Origin: Oscillospiraceae bacterium
Lineage (GTDB): Bacteria > Bacillota > Clostridia > Oscillospirales > Oscillospiraceae
Assembly (NCBI GenBank): GCA_017409645.1
Contig: JAFQSI010000200.1
Location: 1 to 25,441, forward strand
Reading direction: 5' to 3'
Length of the DNA stretch: 25,441 nucleotides
Shown here: positions 7,429 to 17,021 of the stretch, one piece after another
Layout: the number at the start of each line of letters is the position of its first letter
Numbering within the stretch: position 1 is the stretch's first letter
Translations under genes and position numbers: made by a program
Notes under the pieces: generated by a model
Database searches by the model: none
Told to the model about the DNA's origin: nothing
Seen by the model: only the letters and a program-made list of their open reading frames with translations

Positions 7429-10400
7429 ATGAACAAAAGATTTCTGTCCCTGATCCTGGCCGTCGTGATGGTCTTTGGCCTGATCCCCGCCAATGCGCTG
7501 GCTGTCCAGTCCGGCTTTGTCAGCGCCCCCAGCGAGTCCGGCTCCCTGATCACTGCCGCCCCCGCTGAAAGCCTGTCCCTGACCGGTCCCATGACCCTGG
7601 GCGGCGCCGCCGCTCCCGTGGAGCCCACCCAGACCGGTCTTGTGAATTCCGCTCTGGTCCAGTCCGCCACCGAGGGCGAGCTGACCAAGTACGAGTCCCA
7701 GGGCCACACCGCCTTCTCCAGGACCGAGGAGTACGAGCAGTACGCCGCCGACGAGAAGGTCACCTTCATCGTGGTCACCGAGGACGCTCCCCTGCTGCAG
7801 AAGTTCTCCGCCGGCGATATCGCCGCTCAGACCGTCTCCGTGAACGCCCACAAGGCCGCCCAGGAGAACACCCTGAACGCTGTCAAGGCCCAGGCCAAGC
7901 GGATCCTGGGCACGGATATGAAGCTGGGCTACACTTACACCATCGGTACCACCGGCTTCTCCGTGGAGACTGCCTACGGAAACCTGGCCCGTCTGGAGGC
8001 CATGGAGGGCGTCAAGTCCGTCTATGTGGCTCCCACCTTCGCCCTGCCCCAGGATATGGGCGAGCAGGAGCTGAGCCCCCTGACCGGCAACTCCTCCACC
8101 ATGATCGGCGCTGATGTGCTGAACGAGTCCGGCTTCACCGGCAAGGGTATGCGCATCGCCATCCTGGACACCGGCATCCTGGAGTCCCATCCCTCCTTCC
8201 AGGCCATGGACGAGTCCGTCCTGGTCGATCCCATGACCCGCGAGGGCGTGGAGGAGATCTGGGACACCCTGAACGCCTCCCAGCGGACCAATCTGCTGAA
8301 CGTCAGCTACAAGAGCAACAAGATCCCCTTCGCCTTCAACTACGAGCGCGGCGACTTTGATGTCAGCAACACCTACGCCGGCTCCGACCACGGCACCCAT
8401 GTCGCCGGTATCTCCGCCGCCAACGCCGTGGAGGGCAGCAGCGTCAAGGGCATGGCCCCCGACGCCCAGCTGGTGGTCATGCAGGTGTTCCAGAGCGGCG
8501 GCGGCGCCAACTGGGCCACCATCATGGCCGCCCTGGAGGACTGCGTCCGCCTGGAGGTCGACGCAGCCAACCTGTCCCTGGGCGCAGCCGCAGGCTTCAC
8601 CGATCCCGACGACGATATGCTTGACACCATGAACCTGTTCCTGGAATCCGACATCCAGGTCATCATCGCCTCCGGCAACGACACCAACAACGCCTTCATG
8701 AACCTGTGGGGTCTGGACATGTCCCTGATCGAGAACCCCGACATCGGTCTGACCGGCACCCCCGCCACCTACTCCTCCGCCCTGACCGTGGCCTCCGCCA
8801 ACAACAACGGCGACATGATGCTCTATTTCACCGTTGACGGCACCGACTACGGCTTCCAGGACACCGCCGCCACCGCCGCCACCATGTTCATCCAGAACTT
8901 CCGCAATGAGACTCTGGAGTACGTGATGGTCCCCGGCATCGGCGCTCCCGAGGATTACGAGGGTATCGATGTCACCGGCAAGATCGCCGTCATCTCCCGC
9001 GGCACCACCTCCTTCCCCGAGAAGCAGGCTCTGGCCCAGGCCAAGGGTGCCGTCGGCTGTGTCATCTACAACAACACCGCAGGCAACTTCCTGATGCAGA
9101 TCAACGACGGCGAGGGCAATATCCCCTGCGTCTCCGTCTCCAAAGCCACCGGCGAGGCCATGGCCGCCGCCCAGGTCAAGGAGCTGACCGTCTGCGATGC
9201 CGACTCCAAGAAGTTCACCTCCGACACCATGATGTCCGACTTCTCTTCCTGGGGCGTCACCCCCGACCTGAAGCTGAAGCCTGAGATCACCGGCGTCGGC
9301 GGCAACATCTACTCCGCCACCGATCCCGCCATCTCCGGCTCCTACTACGGCTACATGAGCGGCACCTCCATGGCCACCCCCCAGATCACCGGTGCCATGT
9401 CCGTGCTGCTGCAGTACCTGGAGGAAACTTACCCCGAGCTGACCGGCGTGGAGCAGCGCGTCGTGGCTGCCAACATCCTGATGTCCACTGCCAACCCCAT
9501 CATCCACCCCAACGGTCTGGAGTATTCCCCCAGAGATCAGGGTGCGGGTCTTGCAGATCTGGTCAGAGCCACCACTGCCCAGAGCTACCTGAGTAACCCC
9601 GCCGCCTCCGAGTCCCGGCCCAAGGTCGAGTTCGGCGACGATCCCGCCCGGAACGGCATCTACAGCTTCTCCTTCGAGATCACCAACATGTCCGACAAGG
9701 ACAAGACCTACCGGCTCTCCAGCTCCCTGCTGACCGAGACCATCGTCTCCGACATGTTCATCGGCAACGAGCCCTACGCCCTTCAGGCCCAGGTCGCCTT
9801 CGGCAACACTTCCGAGAGCAGCGTCCTGTGCTATGACTTCAACGACGACGGCGCCATCACCACCGCTGACGCCCGCGTCATCCTGCGCCACATCTCCGGC
9901 GGTCTGCTGATCGACGAAAACAACGTCCACTTTAACTACCTGGACGTCAACGCCGACGGCACCGTTGACGCCGCCGACGCCAAGGTCATCACCGACTACT
10001 GCGCCGAGCTGAGCGTCGATGTGGACCTGCTGGCCCAGATCACCGTTCCCGGCGACCAGGTCACCGTTCCCGCCGGCGAGACTGTCATGCTGTCCGGTGA
10101 GATCGTCCTGACCGAGGCCGACAAGCAGTATCTGGAGCAGTTCCCCAACGGCATCTATGTCGAGGGCTTCGTCTACGCCACCGAGGTCACCCTGGACACC
10201 GAGAACGCCGCCCCCGCCCGTCTGACCATGCCCATGGTCGGCTTCTACGGCGACTGGTCCGACGCGGATGTCTTCGACCGGGATGACAAGGGCTCCTACA
10301 GCCTGTATCCCACCAACATCTTCGCCAACTACTCCGACATCGGCTACAACCCCTACTTCCGCAACGGCCGCTCCGGCGAGGAGTACAACTACCTGAGCTA

Positions 10401-13400
10401 CGCCAACCCCCTGTTCGAGATCGACTTCGGTCAGCTGCGCAACACCAAGCTGATGAACTTCACCGTCACCGACAATGAGACGGGCGAGGTCTATCATACC
10501 CTGGAGGGCGTCTACCTGGCCAAGACCCACTACAATGCCTCCTACGGCATGATCATCCCCACCTTCCTGCAGGCCGCCTACGGCGAGCTGTGGGACGGCA
10601 AGACCGCCGATGGCAAGGCCCTGCCCGACGGCACCACCGTCACCTACAAGGCCGAGGCCTGGCTGGACGACGGCGATGATATCATCGACGATACCCTGTC
10701 CTTCCAGCTGACCATCGATAACACCGCCCCCGTCATCGAGAACGCCTCCTCCCTCCAGGAGAGCCTGATTTTCGAGGGCGAGCGCACCTACCTGAAGCTG
10801 GACATCCTGGAGAACGAGAAGCTGGCTGCCGTGGCCTTCCTGAGCAACGACGGCCGCATCATGGGCAAGTACGAGCTGGAGAACGTCCCCGGTGAGACCC
10901 TGAGCCACACCTTCGACATCACCGGCTTCGGCAATTCCTTCTCCATCGTTGCCGCCGACTACGCCGTCAACGAGACGGAGATCGACGCCTTCCTGAACCT
11001 GGGCGAGCAGAACAATGCCAAGCCCAAGCCCCAGGCACTGGACCAGAGCCGTCTGTACGGCTGCGAGACCTTCGACTCCGCACTGGTCGAGGGCGGCTGG
11101 TTCTCCGCCAACAAGGCCGACTTCTCCGATCCCCGCAACGAGACCTTCGATTCTGCCAACCGCTACTACTCCGCTGAGTATGTCAACGGCTACATCATCG
11201 CCCAGAGCGCTGCCACCGGCCACATCGAGCTGGTGATCCCCGGCGGCTCCTACTGGTCCAGCCAGGTCCTGTGCGAGAACCGGGGCCAGATCGGCGACTA
11301 CGGCGTCTGGGTCCTGTACGACATGGCCCTGGATCACTCCGGCACCCTGTCCGCCGCCTACGGCATCACCTCCGAGACGGACGCCACCGACTCCCTGCTG
11401 GCTGTGGGTTGGCTGTATCAGGGCGACCAGAACAACGACGGCCATGACGACGGCTACAACGCCCTGTTCAACATCAAGTTCACCAACTACGGCGCTGTCA
11501 CCGTGCAGCCCGTCGCCCGCATCGCCGGTACCGGCAAGGCCTCCGACCTGCTGACCCTGGGCATCACCACCGAGGGCGACCCCTACGGCATCGACACCAA
11601 CGGTATCCTCTACTCCATCGGCAAGACCGTGGAATGGGACGATGAACTCGGCACCAATGTCGTCCGGGTCACCGAGATCGGCACCACCGACTTCGTCTAC
11701 TATCCCAATTACGGCGGCACCAACGTCATCCAGTCCATGGGCTACGACCACAACACCGACACCATGTACTGGTACGCCCACTCCCAGGTCCCCAACGGCA
11801 TCTACTACGACAACGTCAACGTCACCTACACCGTTGATCTGGCCACTGCAAAGTGTACCGAGGTCGGCACCTACGGCCCCGGCGGTCAGACCGCCCTGTT
11901 CGTGCCCAACGACCTGGAGTCCGACCTGTTCGTGATGGGCGTGGAGCCCACCAACATGGAGATCCAGCCCCAGCTGCTGCAGCTGGTGGAGGGCCAGACC
12001 AAGCGTCTGACCATCAAGTGGACCCCCTGGAACGCCGAGCCCGCCGATGTGACCTGGGCCTCTGAGAATGAGGATCTGGCCACCGTGGACGAGTACGGCT
12101 TCGTCACCGCCCACGCCGAGGGCACCGCCACCATCACCGCCTCCGCTGACATGATGCTCGAGGGCCACTGGGATGTCATCGACGGCGAGTGGATCTGGGT
12201 CGATCCCGCTCCCGGCACCAAGACCGTCACCTGCCAGGTCCAGATCGTTCCGTCTGAGGATGAGCTGTACGGCTTCGTGGCTGCCAACCAGGGCAACCCC
12301 TCCAACAGCTCCATCTGGGTCACCTACTCCGACAAGAACCCCCACGACACCACCACCATCGGCAGCTTCGGCTCCTTCTGGAACGGCGGCACCTACTACA
12401 ACGGCTACGTCTACACCACCCTGACCACCGCCTTTGAGGAGGACAACACCATCCACCAGGGCACCGAGCTGTACCGCAGCAAGGTCACCCAGGGCGCAAC
12501 TCCCGCCGAGACTGTCATCGGCGAGCCCGAGCTGATCGGCTTCGCCGAGAACCTGGAGATCACCGCTCTGGGCTTCGACTACAACACCGGCCGCATGTAC
12601 TGCGTGGAGAACCGGTATGTGGGCGGTCTGGGCATCATCGATCTGGACACCGGCGCTGTTGACATGCTGGGCCAGCCCAACGGCGACCTGTCCGGCGGCG
12701 TCTATATCCCCGCCCTGTGCGTCACCGCTGACGGCACCATCGTCATCTCCGACGCCGTGGCCAGCCTGTACACCATCGATCCCGACACCCTGACCACCAA
12801 AAAGATCCACATCGGCAGCGGCGATCCCTACTCTGCCTTCTACGAGGCCATGTTCTACAACTACAACACCGGCGTCATCTACTGGAATCCCTGTGACGGT
12901 GCCGGCAGCTCCCCCCTGTATCTGGTGCAGCTGCCCCAGAACGAGTGGGAGATGGCCAATGTAGTCGACATGGGCGATGTCTGCTCCAAGCAGGGCGCCC
13001 AGCAGACCGTCATGTTCGCCATCCCCGAGAATGAGCCCGAGACGAATGTCCTGCCCGTTGAGTCCATCGAGATCGTGGATGGCGATGCCATCACCGGCCT
13101 GAAGGGCGGCTCCTTCACCCTGAGTACCGTCACCGTTCCCGCCCGTCCCACCATCCGGACCAGGACCTGGACCTCCTCCGATGAGAGCGTCGTCTCCGTG
13201 GACCGCAACGGCACCCTGACCTACAATGGCGTCGGCACCGCCACCGTCACCGTCTCCATCACCAACAAGGATGAGCTGACCTACGGCGGTCCCTTCACCG
13301 ACTCCATCCAGGTCACCGTCCAGGAGGCCGCCGGTGAGTTCGTGGCCTTCCTGAACTCCGACGAGGGCGGCTCCCAGTACTACGACTTCTGGCTCCACGG

Positions 13401-15144
13401 CAGCGACTACGATCTGCGCCACACCAGAACCGGTGAGAGCATGATCGCCGTCTACTCCCTGCGCACCGGCACCTACTACGACGGCTGCTTCTACGCCTTC
13501 AACGACAAGGGCCAGTTCATGCGCATCAACGCCGAGATCCCCAGCGATTACAAGATCCTGGGCGATGCCAACCTGGACTACTCCAAGTATCAGGTCACCG
13601 CAATGGCCATGGACTACGCAAGCGGCACCATGTACGGCCTGACCCTGCCCAGCGACTATGACTACAACAACTGGGAGTCCGAGCAGCATCCCGGCGAGCT
13701 GGTCACCATCAACCTGGACAACGGTCAGCTGACCACCGTGGCCGAGCTGGACTTCAGCACCCCCGTCTACGCCCTGGCCTGTGACGACGAGGGCACCCTG
13801 TACGCCGCGGGCGGCAGCCATGACATCTACTCTGCCAGCGCCACCATCTACACCGTGGACAAGCAGAGCGGCACGCTGACCGAGTACACCACCATCGCCG
13901 GCGGCGTCCACACCGGCGAGACTTACTACGGCAGTGCCCAGTACAACACCCAGATGACCTACGACTTCGGCACCGACCGTCTGTACCTCTACGCCACCAC
14001 CGATGACCAGAATCGCTCCCGCTCCTACGGCATGTTCATGGTCCAGCTGGGCGACGAGCCTGTGGCCTCCTACCTGGACGGCATCAGCTTGGATCTGCGT
14101 GCCGGTTCCGCCATCAAGTACGGCGACGTGTACCTGGGTCTGCTGGCCTTCATCCCCGAGGCCGAGGAGATCCCCGCTGCCCCCGTCAACGGCATCATCC
14201 TCAACAAGACCGCAGGCCGCGTGGCCGTGGGCGATACCGCCCAGCTGACCGGCTCTGCCCGTCCCAGCAATGCCGCTGACACCAGCCTGACCTGGTCCTC
14301 CTCCGACGAGAGCATCGCCACCGTGGACAGCAGCGGTCTGGTCACCGGCGTTGCCCCCGGCAAGGTCACCATCACCGTCAAGAGCAACCAGACCGGCGTC
14401 ACCAACCAGTGCTACATCACCGTTGTGGAGCTGACCGGCGAGCAGAGCGTTGCCTACACCGTCTCTGCCAAGTCCGATTCCCTGATCAAGTTCAACCCCG
14501 CTCTGCCCGCACAGACCGCCGAGGTCGTGACCACCATGAGCGGCGGCAGCACCATCAAGGCCATGACCGCCGGCGATGGCTGCATCTACTTCATCACGGA
14601 TTCCAACTTCGCCTACTACCTCTACCGCTTCGACCTGACCACCCAGCAGACCACCAACATGGGTCAGCTGTACCTGTTCAGCCCCCCCAGCGGCCTGGCC
14701 TATGATCCTGTGAACAACATGATCTACGCCACCTCCGGCTTCTACATCTTCCAGTTCCAGATGGACAAGCTGAACCCCAACGACTTCAATCAGTACACCA
14801 ACTACATGATGGACAGCGACTACTGCACCCTGACCGGCGTCACCTGCATCGACGGTGCCGTCTACACCTTCGGCAACGACTACTACTCCTCTGAGCCGAA
14901 GATGATGAAGTATTCCGACAAGTACCTCGATGACCGTCAGGTCGTTCTGGAGGGCTTCGAGGTGAGCCTGGTCGACGGAGCCACCGACATCAGCTACGAT
15001 GCCTCCACCGAGCTGTTCTACCTGACCGACGCCGGTCACAATATCTACACCATGGATATGGACGGCAATGTCGAGGCAGTGGACATCCTGGGCAACGGCA
15101 TCGACATGAATGGCCTTGCCATCTTCCCCGCCTCCGCTGAGTAA
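7429..15144 (+). CDS. Giant secreted S8 subtilase with internal dockerin, Big_2 domains and propeller-like repeats
   Basis: A complete 2571-residue extracellular protease of the lactocepin/C5a-peptidase type. Signal peptide about 1-26; I9-like propeptide about 105-203. Catalytic residues are D247 (AILDTGI), H321 (DHGTHVAG) and S647 (SGTSMATP), with oxyanion N417 (ASGND). A PA-type insert lies at about 505-587. The Fn3-like domain (about 718-925) is interrupted by a dockerin at 803-861. A lactocepin-type region ending in IDNTAPVI follows. The C-terminal half alternates segments of 240-320 residues that resemble beta-propeller blades (MGYDHNTDTMYW, LGFDYNTGRMYC, MAMDYASGTMYG) with three Big_2 domains at about 1509-1609, 1877-1965 and 2253-2334. 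There is no SLH, LPxTG or C-terminal membrane segment, so retention at the surface would need a partner. The start follows AGGGAGG, 17 nt after the SLH gene. The substrate is not predictable. Confidence 0.95.
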   Translation: MNKRFLSLILAVVMVFGLIPANALAVQSGFVSAPSESGSLITAAPAESLSLTGPMTLGGAAAPVEPTQTGLVNSALVQSATEGELTKYESQGHTAFSRTEEYEQYAADEKVTFIVVTEDAPLLQKFSAGDIAAQTVSVNAHKAAQENTLNAVKAQAKRILGTDMKLGYTYTIGTTGFSVETAYGNLARLEAMEGVKSVYVAPTFALPQDMGEQELSPLTGNSSTMIGADVLNESGFTGKGMRIAILDTGILESHPSFQAMDESVLVDPMTREGVEEIWDTLNASQRTNLLNVSYKSNKIPFAFNYERGDFDVSNTYAGSDHGTHVAGISAANAVEGSSVKGMAPDAQLVVMQVFQSGGGANWATIMAALEDCVRLEVDAANLSLGAAAGFTDPDDDMLDTMNLFLESDIQVIIASGNDTNNAFMNLWGLDMSLIENPDIGLTGTPATYSSALTVASANNNGDMMLYFTVDGTDYGFQDTAATAATMFIQNFRNETLEYVMVPGIGAPEDYEGIDVTGKIAVISRGTTSFPEKQALAQAKGAVGCVIYNNTAGNFLMQINDGEGNIPCVSVSKATGEAMAAAQVKELTVCDADSKKFTSDTMMSDFSSWGVTPDLKLKPEITGVGGNIYSATDPAISGSYYGYMSGTSMATPQITGAMSVLLQYLEETYPELTGVEQRVVAANILMSTANPIIHPNGLEYSPRDQGAGLADLVRATTAQSYLSNPAASESRPKVEFGDDPARNGIYSFSFEITNMSDKDKTYRLSSSLLTETIVSDMFIGNEPYALQAQVAFGNTSESSVLCYDFNDDGAITTADARVILRHISGGLLIDENNVHFNYLDVNADGTVDAADAKVITDYCAELSVDVDLLAQITVPGDQVTVPAGETVMLSGEIVLTEADKQYLEQFPNGIYVEGFVYATEVTLDTENAAPARLTMPMVGFYGDWSDADVFDRDDKGSYSLYPTNIFANYSDIGYNPYFRNGRSGEEYNYLSYANPLFEIDFGQLRNTKLMNFTVTDNETGEVYHTLEGVYLAKTHYNASYGMIIPTFLQAAYGELWDGKTADGKALPDGTTVTYKAEAWLDDGDDIIDDTLSFQLTIDNTAPVIENASSLQESLIFEGERTYLKLDILENEKLAAVAFLSNDGRIMGKYELENVPGETLSHTFDITGFGNSFSIVAADYAVNETEIDAFLNLGEQNNAKPKPQALDQSRLYGCETFDSALVEGGWFSANKADFSDPRNETFDSANRYYSAEYVNGYIIAQSAATGHIELVIPGGSYWSSQVLCENRGQIGDYGVWVLYDMALDHSGTLSAAYGITSETDATDSLLAVGWLYQGDQNNDGHDDGYNALFNIKFTNYGAVTVQPVARIAGTGKASDLLTLGITTEGDPYGIDTNGILYSIGKTVEWDDELGTNVVRVTEIGTTDFVYYPNYGGTNVIQSMGYDHNTDTMYWYAHSQVPNGIYYDNVNVTYTVDLATAKCTEVGTYGPGGQTALFVPNDLESDLFVMGVEPTNMEIQPQLLQLVEGQTKRLTIKWTPWNAEPADVTWASENEDLATVDEYGFVTAHAEGTATITASADMMLEGHWDVIDGEWIWVDPAPGTKTVTCQVQIVPSEDELYGFVAANQGNPSNSSIWVTYSDKNPHDTTTIGSFGSFWNGGTYYNGYVYTTLTTAFEEDNTIHQGTELYRSKVTQGATPAETVIGEPELIGFAENLEITALGFDYNTGRMYCVENRYVGGLGIIDLDTGAVDMLGQPNGDLSGGVYIPALCVTADGTIVISDAVASLYTIDPDTLTTKKIHIGSGDPYSAFYEAMFYNYNTGVIYWNPCDGAGSSPLYLVQLPQNEWEMANVVDMGDVCSKQGAQQTVMFAIPENEPETNVLPVESIEIVDGDAITGLKGGSFTLSTVTVPARPTIRTRTWTSSDESVVSVDRNGTLTYNGVGTATVTVSITNKDELTYGGPFTDSIQVTVQEAAGEFVAFLNSDEGGSQYYDFWLHGSDYDLRHTRTGESMIAVYSLRTGTYYDGCFYAFNDKGQFMRINAEIPSDYKILGDANLDYSKYQVTAMAMDYASGTMYGLTLPSDYDYNNWESEQHPGELVTINLDNGQLTTVAELDFSTPVYALACDDEGTLYAAGGSHDIYSASATIYTVDKQSGTLTEYTTIAGGVHTGETYYGSAQYNTQMTYDFGTDRLYLYATTDDQNRSRSYGMFMVQLGDEPVASYLDGISLDLRAGSAIKYGDVYLGLLAFIPEAEEIPAAPVNGIILNKTAGRVAVGDTAQLTGSARPSNAADTSLTWSSSDESIATVDSSGLVTGVAPGKVTITVKSNQTGVTNQCYITVVELTGEQSVAYTVSAKSDSLIKFNPALPAQTAEVVTTMSGGSTIKAMTAGDGCIYFITDSNFAYYLYRFDLTTQQTTNMGQLYLFSPPSGLAYDPVNNMIYATSGFYIFQFQMDKLNPNDFNQYTNYMMDSDYCTLTGVTCIDGAVYTFGNDYYSSEPKMMKYSDKYLDDRQVVLEGFEVSLVDGATDISYDASTELFYLTDAGHNIYTMDMDGNVEAVDILGNGIDMNGLAIFPASAE
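9835..10011 (+). other. Dockerin type I-like module nested in the Fn3-like domain of the right subtilase
   Basis: Residues 803-861 carry two calcium loops, DFNDDGAITTAD and DVNADGTVDAAD, with D-x-N-x-D-G-x6-D spacing. Helices ARVILRHISGG and AKVITDYCAEL follow them. Aligned with the left protease, the flanks correspond to one uninterrupted Fn3-like stretch (DEMAPLRGDVTFSAGDTVTV there; EPYALQAQVAFGNTS and AQITVPGDQVTVPAGETV here), so the module interrupts a folded domain. Confidence 0.88.
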
Positions 15145-15180
15145 ATCCAGCGAGAAACCGCACATCCCTACCCCATAGCG

Positions 15181-15209
15181 ACGGCCGCCCTTTCGGGCGG
15201 CCGTTTTTT
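15181..15209 (+). terminator. Rho-independent terminator after the right subtilase
   Basis: A perfect 10-bp stem, ACGGCCGCCC with GGGCGGCCGT, around the loop TTTC, followed by six T (15204-15209). It lies 36 nt after the protease stop codon. Confidence 0.93.
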
Positions 15210-15212
15210 GTG

Positions 15213-15241
15213 TTGCATTCAGCTGTGGATTGGGTTATGAT
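15213..15241 (+). promoter_or_regulatory. Promoter of nudC
   Basis: TTGCAT (15213-15218) and TATGAT (15236-15241) are separated by 17 nt, directly after the terminator. The start near 15248 leaves a short leader with GGAGG at 15257-15261. Confidence 0.65.
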
Positions 15242-15269
15242 GGTTCCATGATTTTCGGAGGTGTACCCC

Positions 15270-16127
15270 ATGCTGCAAGACCTGACCCACGGCCGACTGG
15301 AAAATGAATACCGCCCCGTTCCCCCGCTGGACAGCGACTATGTGATCTGCGTCCGGGGCCGGGACATCCTGCTGCACCGAAGCCGGGACGACACCCTGGA
15401 GTTTCCCACCGTTTCCCAGGTCCGCCGGTGGTCCGGGACCTGGACGGCCTGGGGCAGCGAGCCCCTGCGCTACGTCTTCCGGCTCCACGGCGTGGGGTAT
15501 TACCTGTGGATGGGCCCCGGCGGCAAAGCGGAGGAGCCCTTCCGCTACGAAATGGCAAGATCCCTGCGCCAGACCGTCTCCAAGGAGGTCTGCTACACCG
15601 CCATGACCGGCTGGCACCTGTACAACTGGTATAAAAATAACCGCTTCTGCGGCTGCTGCGGCGCAGAAACGGTCCATGATGATGCCGAGCGGATGGTCCG
15701 ATGCCCCTCCTGCGGCAACATGATCTTCCCCCGGATCTCCCCGGCGGTGATCGTGGCCGTCACCAGCGGAGACAGGCTGCTGCTCAGCCGCTACGCGGGC
15801 CGGGGCTATACCAACTACGCACTGCTGGCGGGCTACACCGAGATCGGCGAGACCATCGAGCAGACCGTCCACCGGGAGGTGTTCGAGGAGGTCGGACTCC
15901 GCGTGAAAAACCTGCGCTACTACAAGAGCCAGCCCTGGGGCGTGGACGGCAATGTGCTTATGGGCTTTTACTGCGACCTGGACGGCGGCGACGCCATCAC
16001 TCTGGACGAGCGGGAGCTTGCCATGGCGGGCTGGTATCCCAGAAACGCCCTGCCCATCACCGACGACGGCATCAGCCTGACCCGGGAGATGATCCGCACC
16101 TTCGGTGAGGGCAAAGAGCCGAAATAA
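15270..16127 (+). CDS. nudC: NADH pyrophosphatase (Nudix hydrolase, NudC type)
   Basis: A 285-residue cytoplasmic Nudix hydrolase. NudC enzymes split NAD(H) into NMN(H) and AMP and, in bacteria, can remove NAD caps from RNA. A four-cysteine zinc site is formed by C127-x2-C130 and C145-x2-C148. The Nudix box is complete: G188, E194, then REVFEEVGL at 202-210. The family motif after the box, usually SQPWPFP, reads SQPWGVDGN here (S220 onward). A GTG nine bases upstream at 15261 is in frame but sits inside the ribosome site, so the ATG at 15270, 8 nt after GGAGG, is chosen. It is transcribed alone and converges on the esterase gene. Confidence 0.93.
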   Translation: MLQDLTHGRLENEYRPVPPLDSDYVICVRGRDILLHRSRDDTLEFPTVSQVRRWSGTWTAWGSEPLRYVFRLHGVGYYLWMGPGGKAEEPFRYEMARSLRQTVSKEVCYTAMTGWHLYNWYKNNRFCGCCGAETVHDDAERMVRCPSCGNMIFPRISPAVIVAVTSGDRLLLSRYAGRGYTNYALLAGYTEIGETIEQTVHREVFEEVGLRVKNLRYYKSQPWGVDGNVLMGFYCDLDGGDAITLDERELAMAGWYPRNALPITDDGISLTREMIRTFGEGKEPK

Positions 16128-16132
16128 CACAA

Positions 16133-16156
16133 AGCGCGCTGCATCCGCAGCGCGCT
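16133..16156. terminator. Bidirectional hairpin between convergent nudC and the esterase gene
   Basis: A perfect 10-bp stem, AGCGCGCTGC with GCAGCGCGCT, around ATCC. It lies 5 nt after the nudC stop and 11 nt after the esterase stop on the other strand. The T-rich tail is clearer on the minus strand (TTTGTGTTATTT) than on the plus strand (TGTGCTTGT). Confidence 0.8.
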
Positions 16157-16167
16157 TGTGCTTGTCC

Positions 16168-16962
16168 TCACTTGATATTTCCGCTGTTCAGTCCGGCCTT
16201 CGATTCATCCAGGGGCAGCCAGTCCAGTGCCAGACGGATATGGCGGTCCCAGTAGTCCCAGTCGTGCTTTCCCTCGTCAGCCACATAGTGGTGCCCAAAG
16301 CCCGCCCTGGTCAGCACCTCATGGAACAGTTGGCTGCTGGGGAACAGATCGTCCTGCTTTCCGCAGGAGAGATAGATGCCGGGCTTTTCGCCGACGAAAT
16401 GCTCCGCCAGCCACCGGGGGTTGACGTCGGAGTTTTTGACCTCCTCCCACTTCTCCAGGGGCTTGCCCAGCAGACCGCAGACCTGCTCTCCATCCCCCTC
16501 GAACAGGTGGAGCGCCGGGGACAGGGAGATGATCCGGGAAAAGGTATCCGCATATTTCAGACCGTTCCGCATGGCGCCGAAGCCGCCCATGCTCAAACCG
16601 CCGATGAAGGTGTCCTCCCGTCTGTCAGACAGGGGGAACATCCGGCGGGTGATCTGAACCAGCTCCTGGCCGATCCACTTGCCGTACTCCGTGTGGAAGC
16701 CGGGCCGGTCCACATAGAAGCTGTTCTCACCGGCGGGCATCACCACCGCCAGATCCCGCTCCTCGGCCCAGCGCTGGATCCGGGTGCCGGACACCCAGTC
16801 CACATGGCTGCCCCAGAGTCCGTTGAGCAGATACAGGGTCTTATACTTCTTGACAGGCATATACGCCCCCTCGGGCGTCAGCTTGTCCGCAGGCAGGATC
16901 ACCTGCACCGGGACCGACCGCAGCAGCACATTGGAAACATAGGTAAATTGGATCAGAGCCAT
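16168..16962 (-). CDS. Alpha/beta-hydrolase esterase (esterase D / tributyrin esterase family)
   Basis: A 264-residue serine esterase of the putative-esterase family (PF00756), related to tributyrin and acetyl esterases and S-formylglutathione hydrolases. The nucleophile is S124 in GGLSMGG. The likely acid is D204 or D205 (GKQDDLF), and the base is H233 (EGKHDWDYW). There is no signal peptide, so it should act in the cytoplasm. The open frame extends far upstream on this strand, but the ATG at 16962 has GGGAGG just before it and begins the conserved fold (ALIQFTYVSNVLLR). It has its own promoter and is divergent from the acyltransferase gene. The exact ester substrate cannot be read from sequence; deacetylation of sugars or a short-chain ester is plausible. 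Confidence 0.88.
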   Translation of the reverse strand: MALIQFTYVSNVLLRSVPVQVILPADKLTPEGAYMPVKKYKTLYLLNGLWGSHVDWVSGTRIQRWAEERDLAVVMPAGENSFYVDRPGFHTEYGKWIGQELVQITRRMFPLSDRREDTFIGGLSMGGFGAMRNGLKYADTFSRIISLSPALHLFEGDGEQVCGLLGKPLEKWEEVKNSDVNPRWLAEHFVGEKPGIYLSCGKQDDLFPSSQLFHEVLTRAGFGHHYVADEGKHDWDYWDRHIRLALDWLPLDESKAGLNSGNIK

Positions 16963-16992
16963 AAGGATACCTCCCGGATTGGATTTGACTCC

Positions 16993-17021
16993 ATTATATA
17001 TCAGGAAATCTTCCATTTCAA
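16993..17021 (-). promoter_or_regulatory. Sigma-A-type promoter of the esterase gene
   Basis: On the minus strand, TTGAAA (17021-17016) and TATAAT (16998-16993) are separated by 17 nt. The start near 16986 leaves a short leader with the GGGAGG ribosome site. Confidence 0.78.

Noticed and set aside
7210..15165. 2651-residue open frame on the minus strand
   Set aside because: It is the antisense shadow of the right protease, open because that gene almost never uses codons that read as stops on the other strand. It has no signal peptide, domain or ribosome site.
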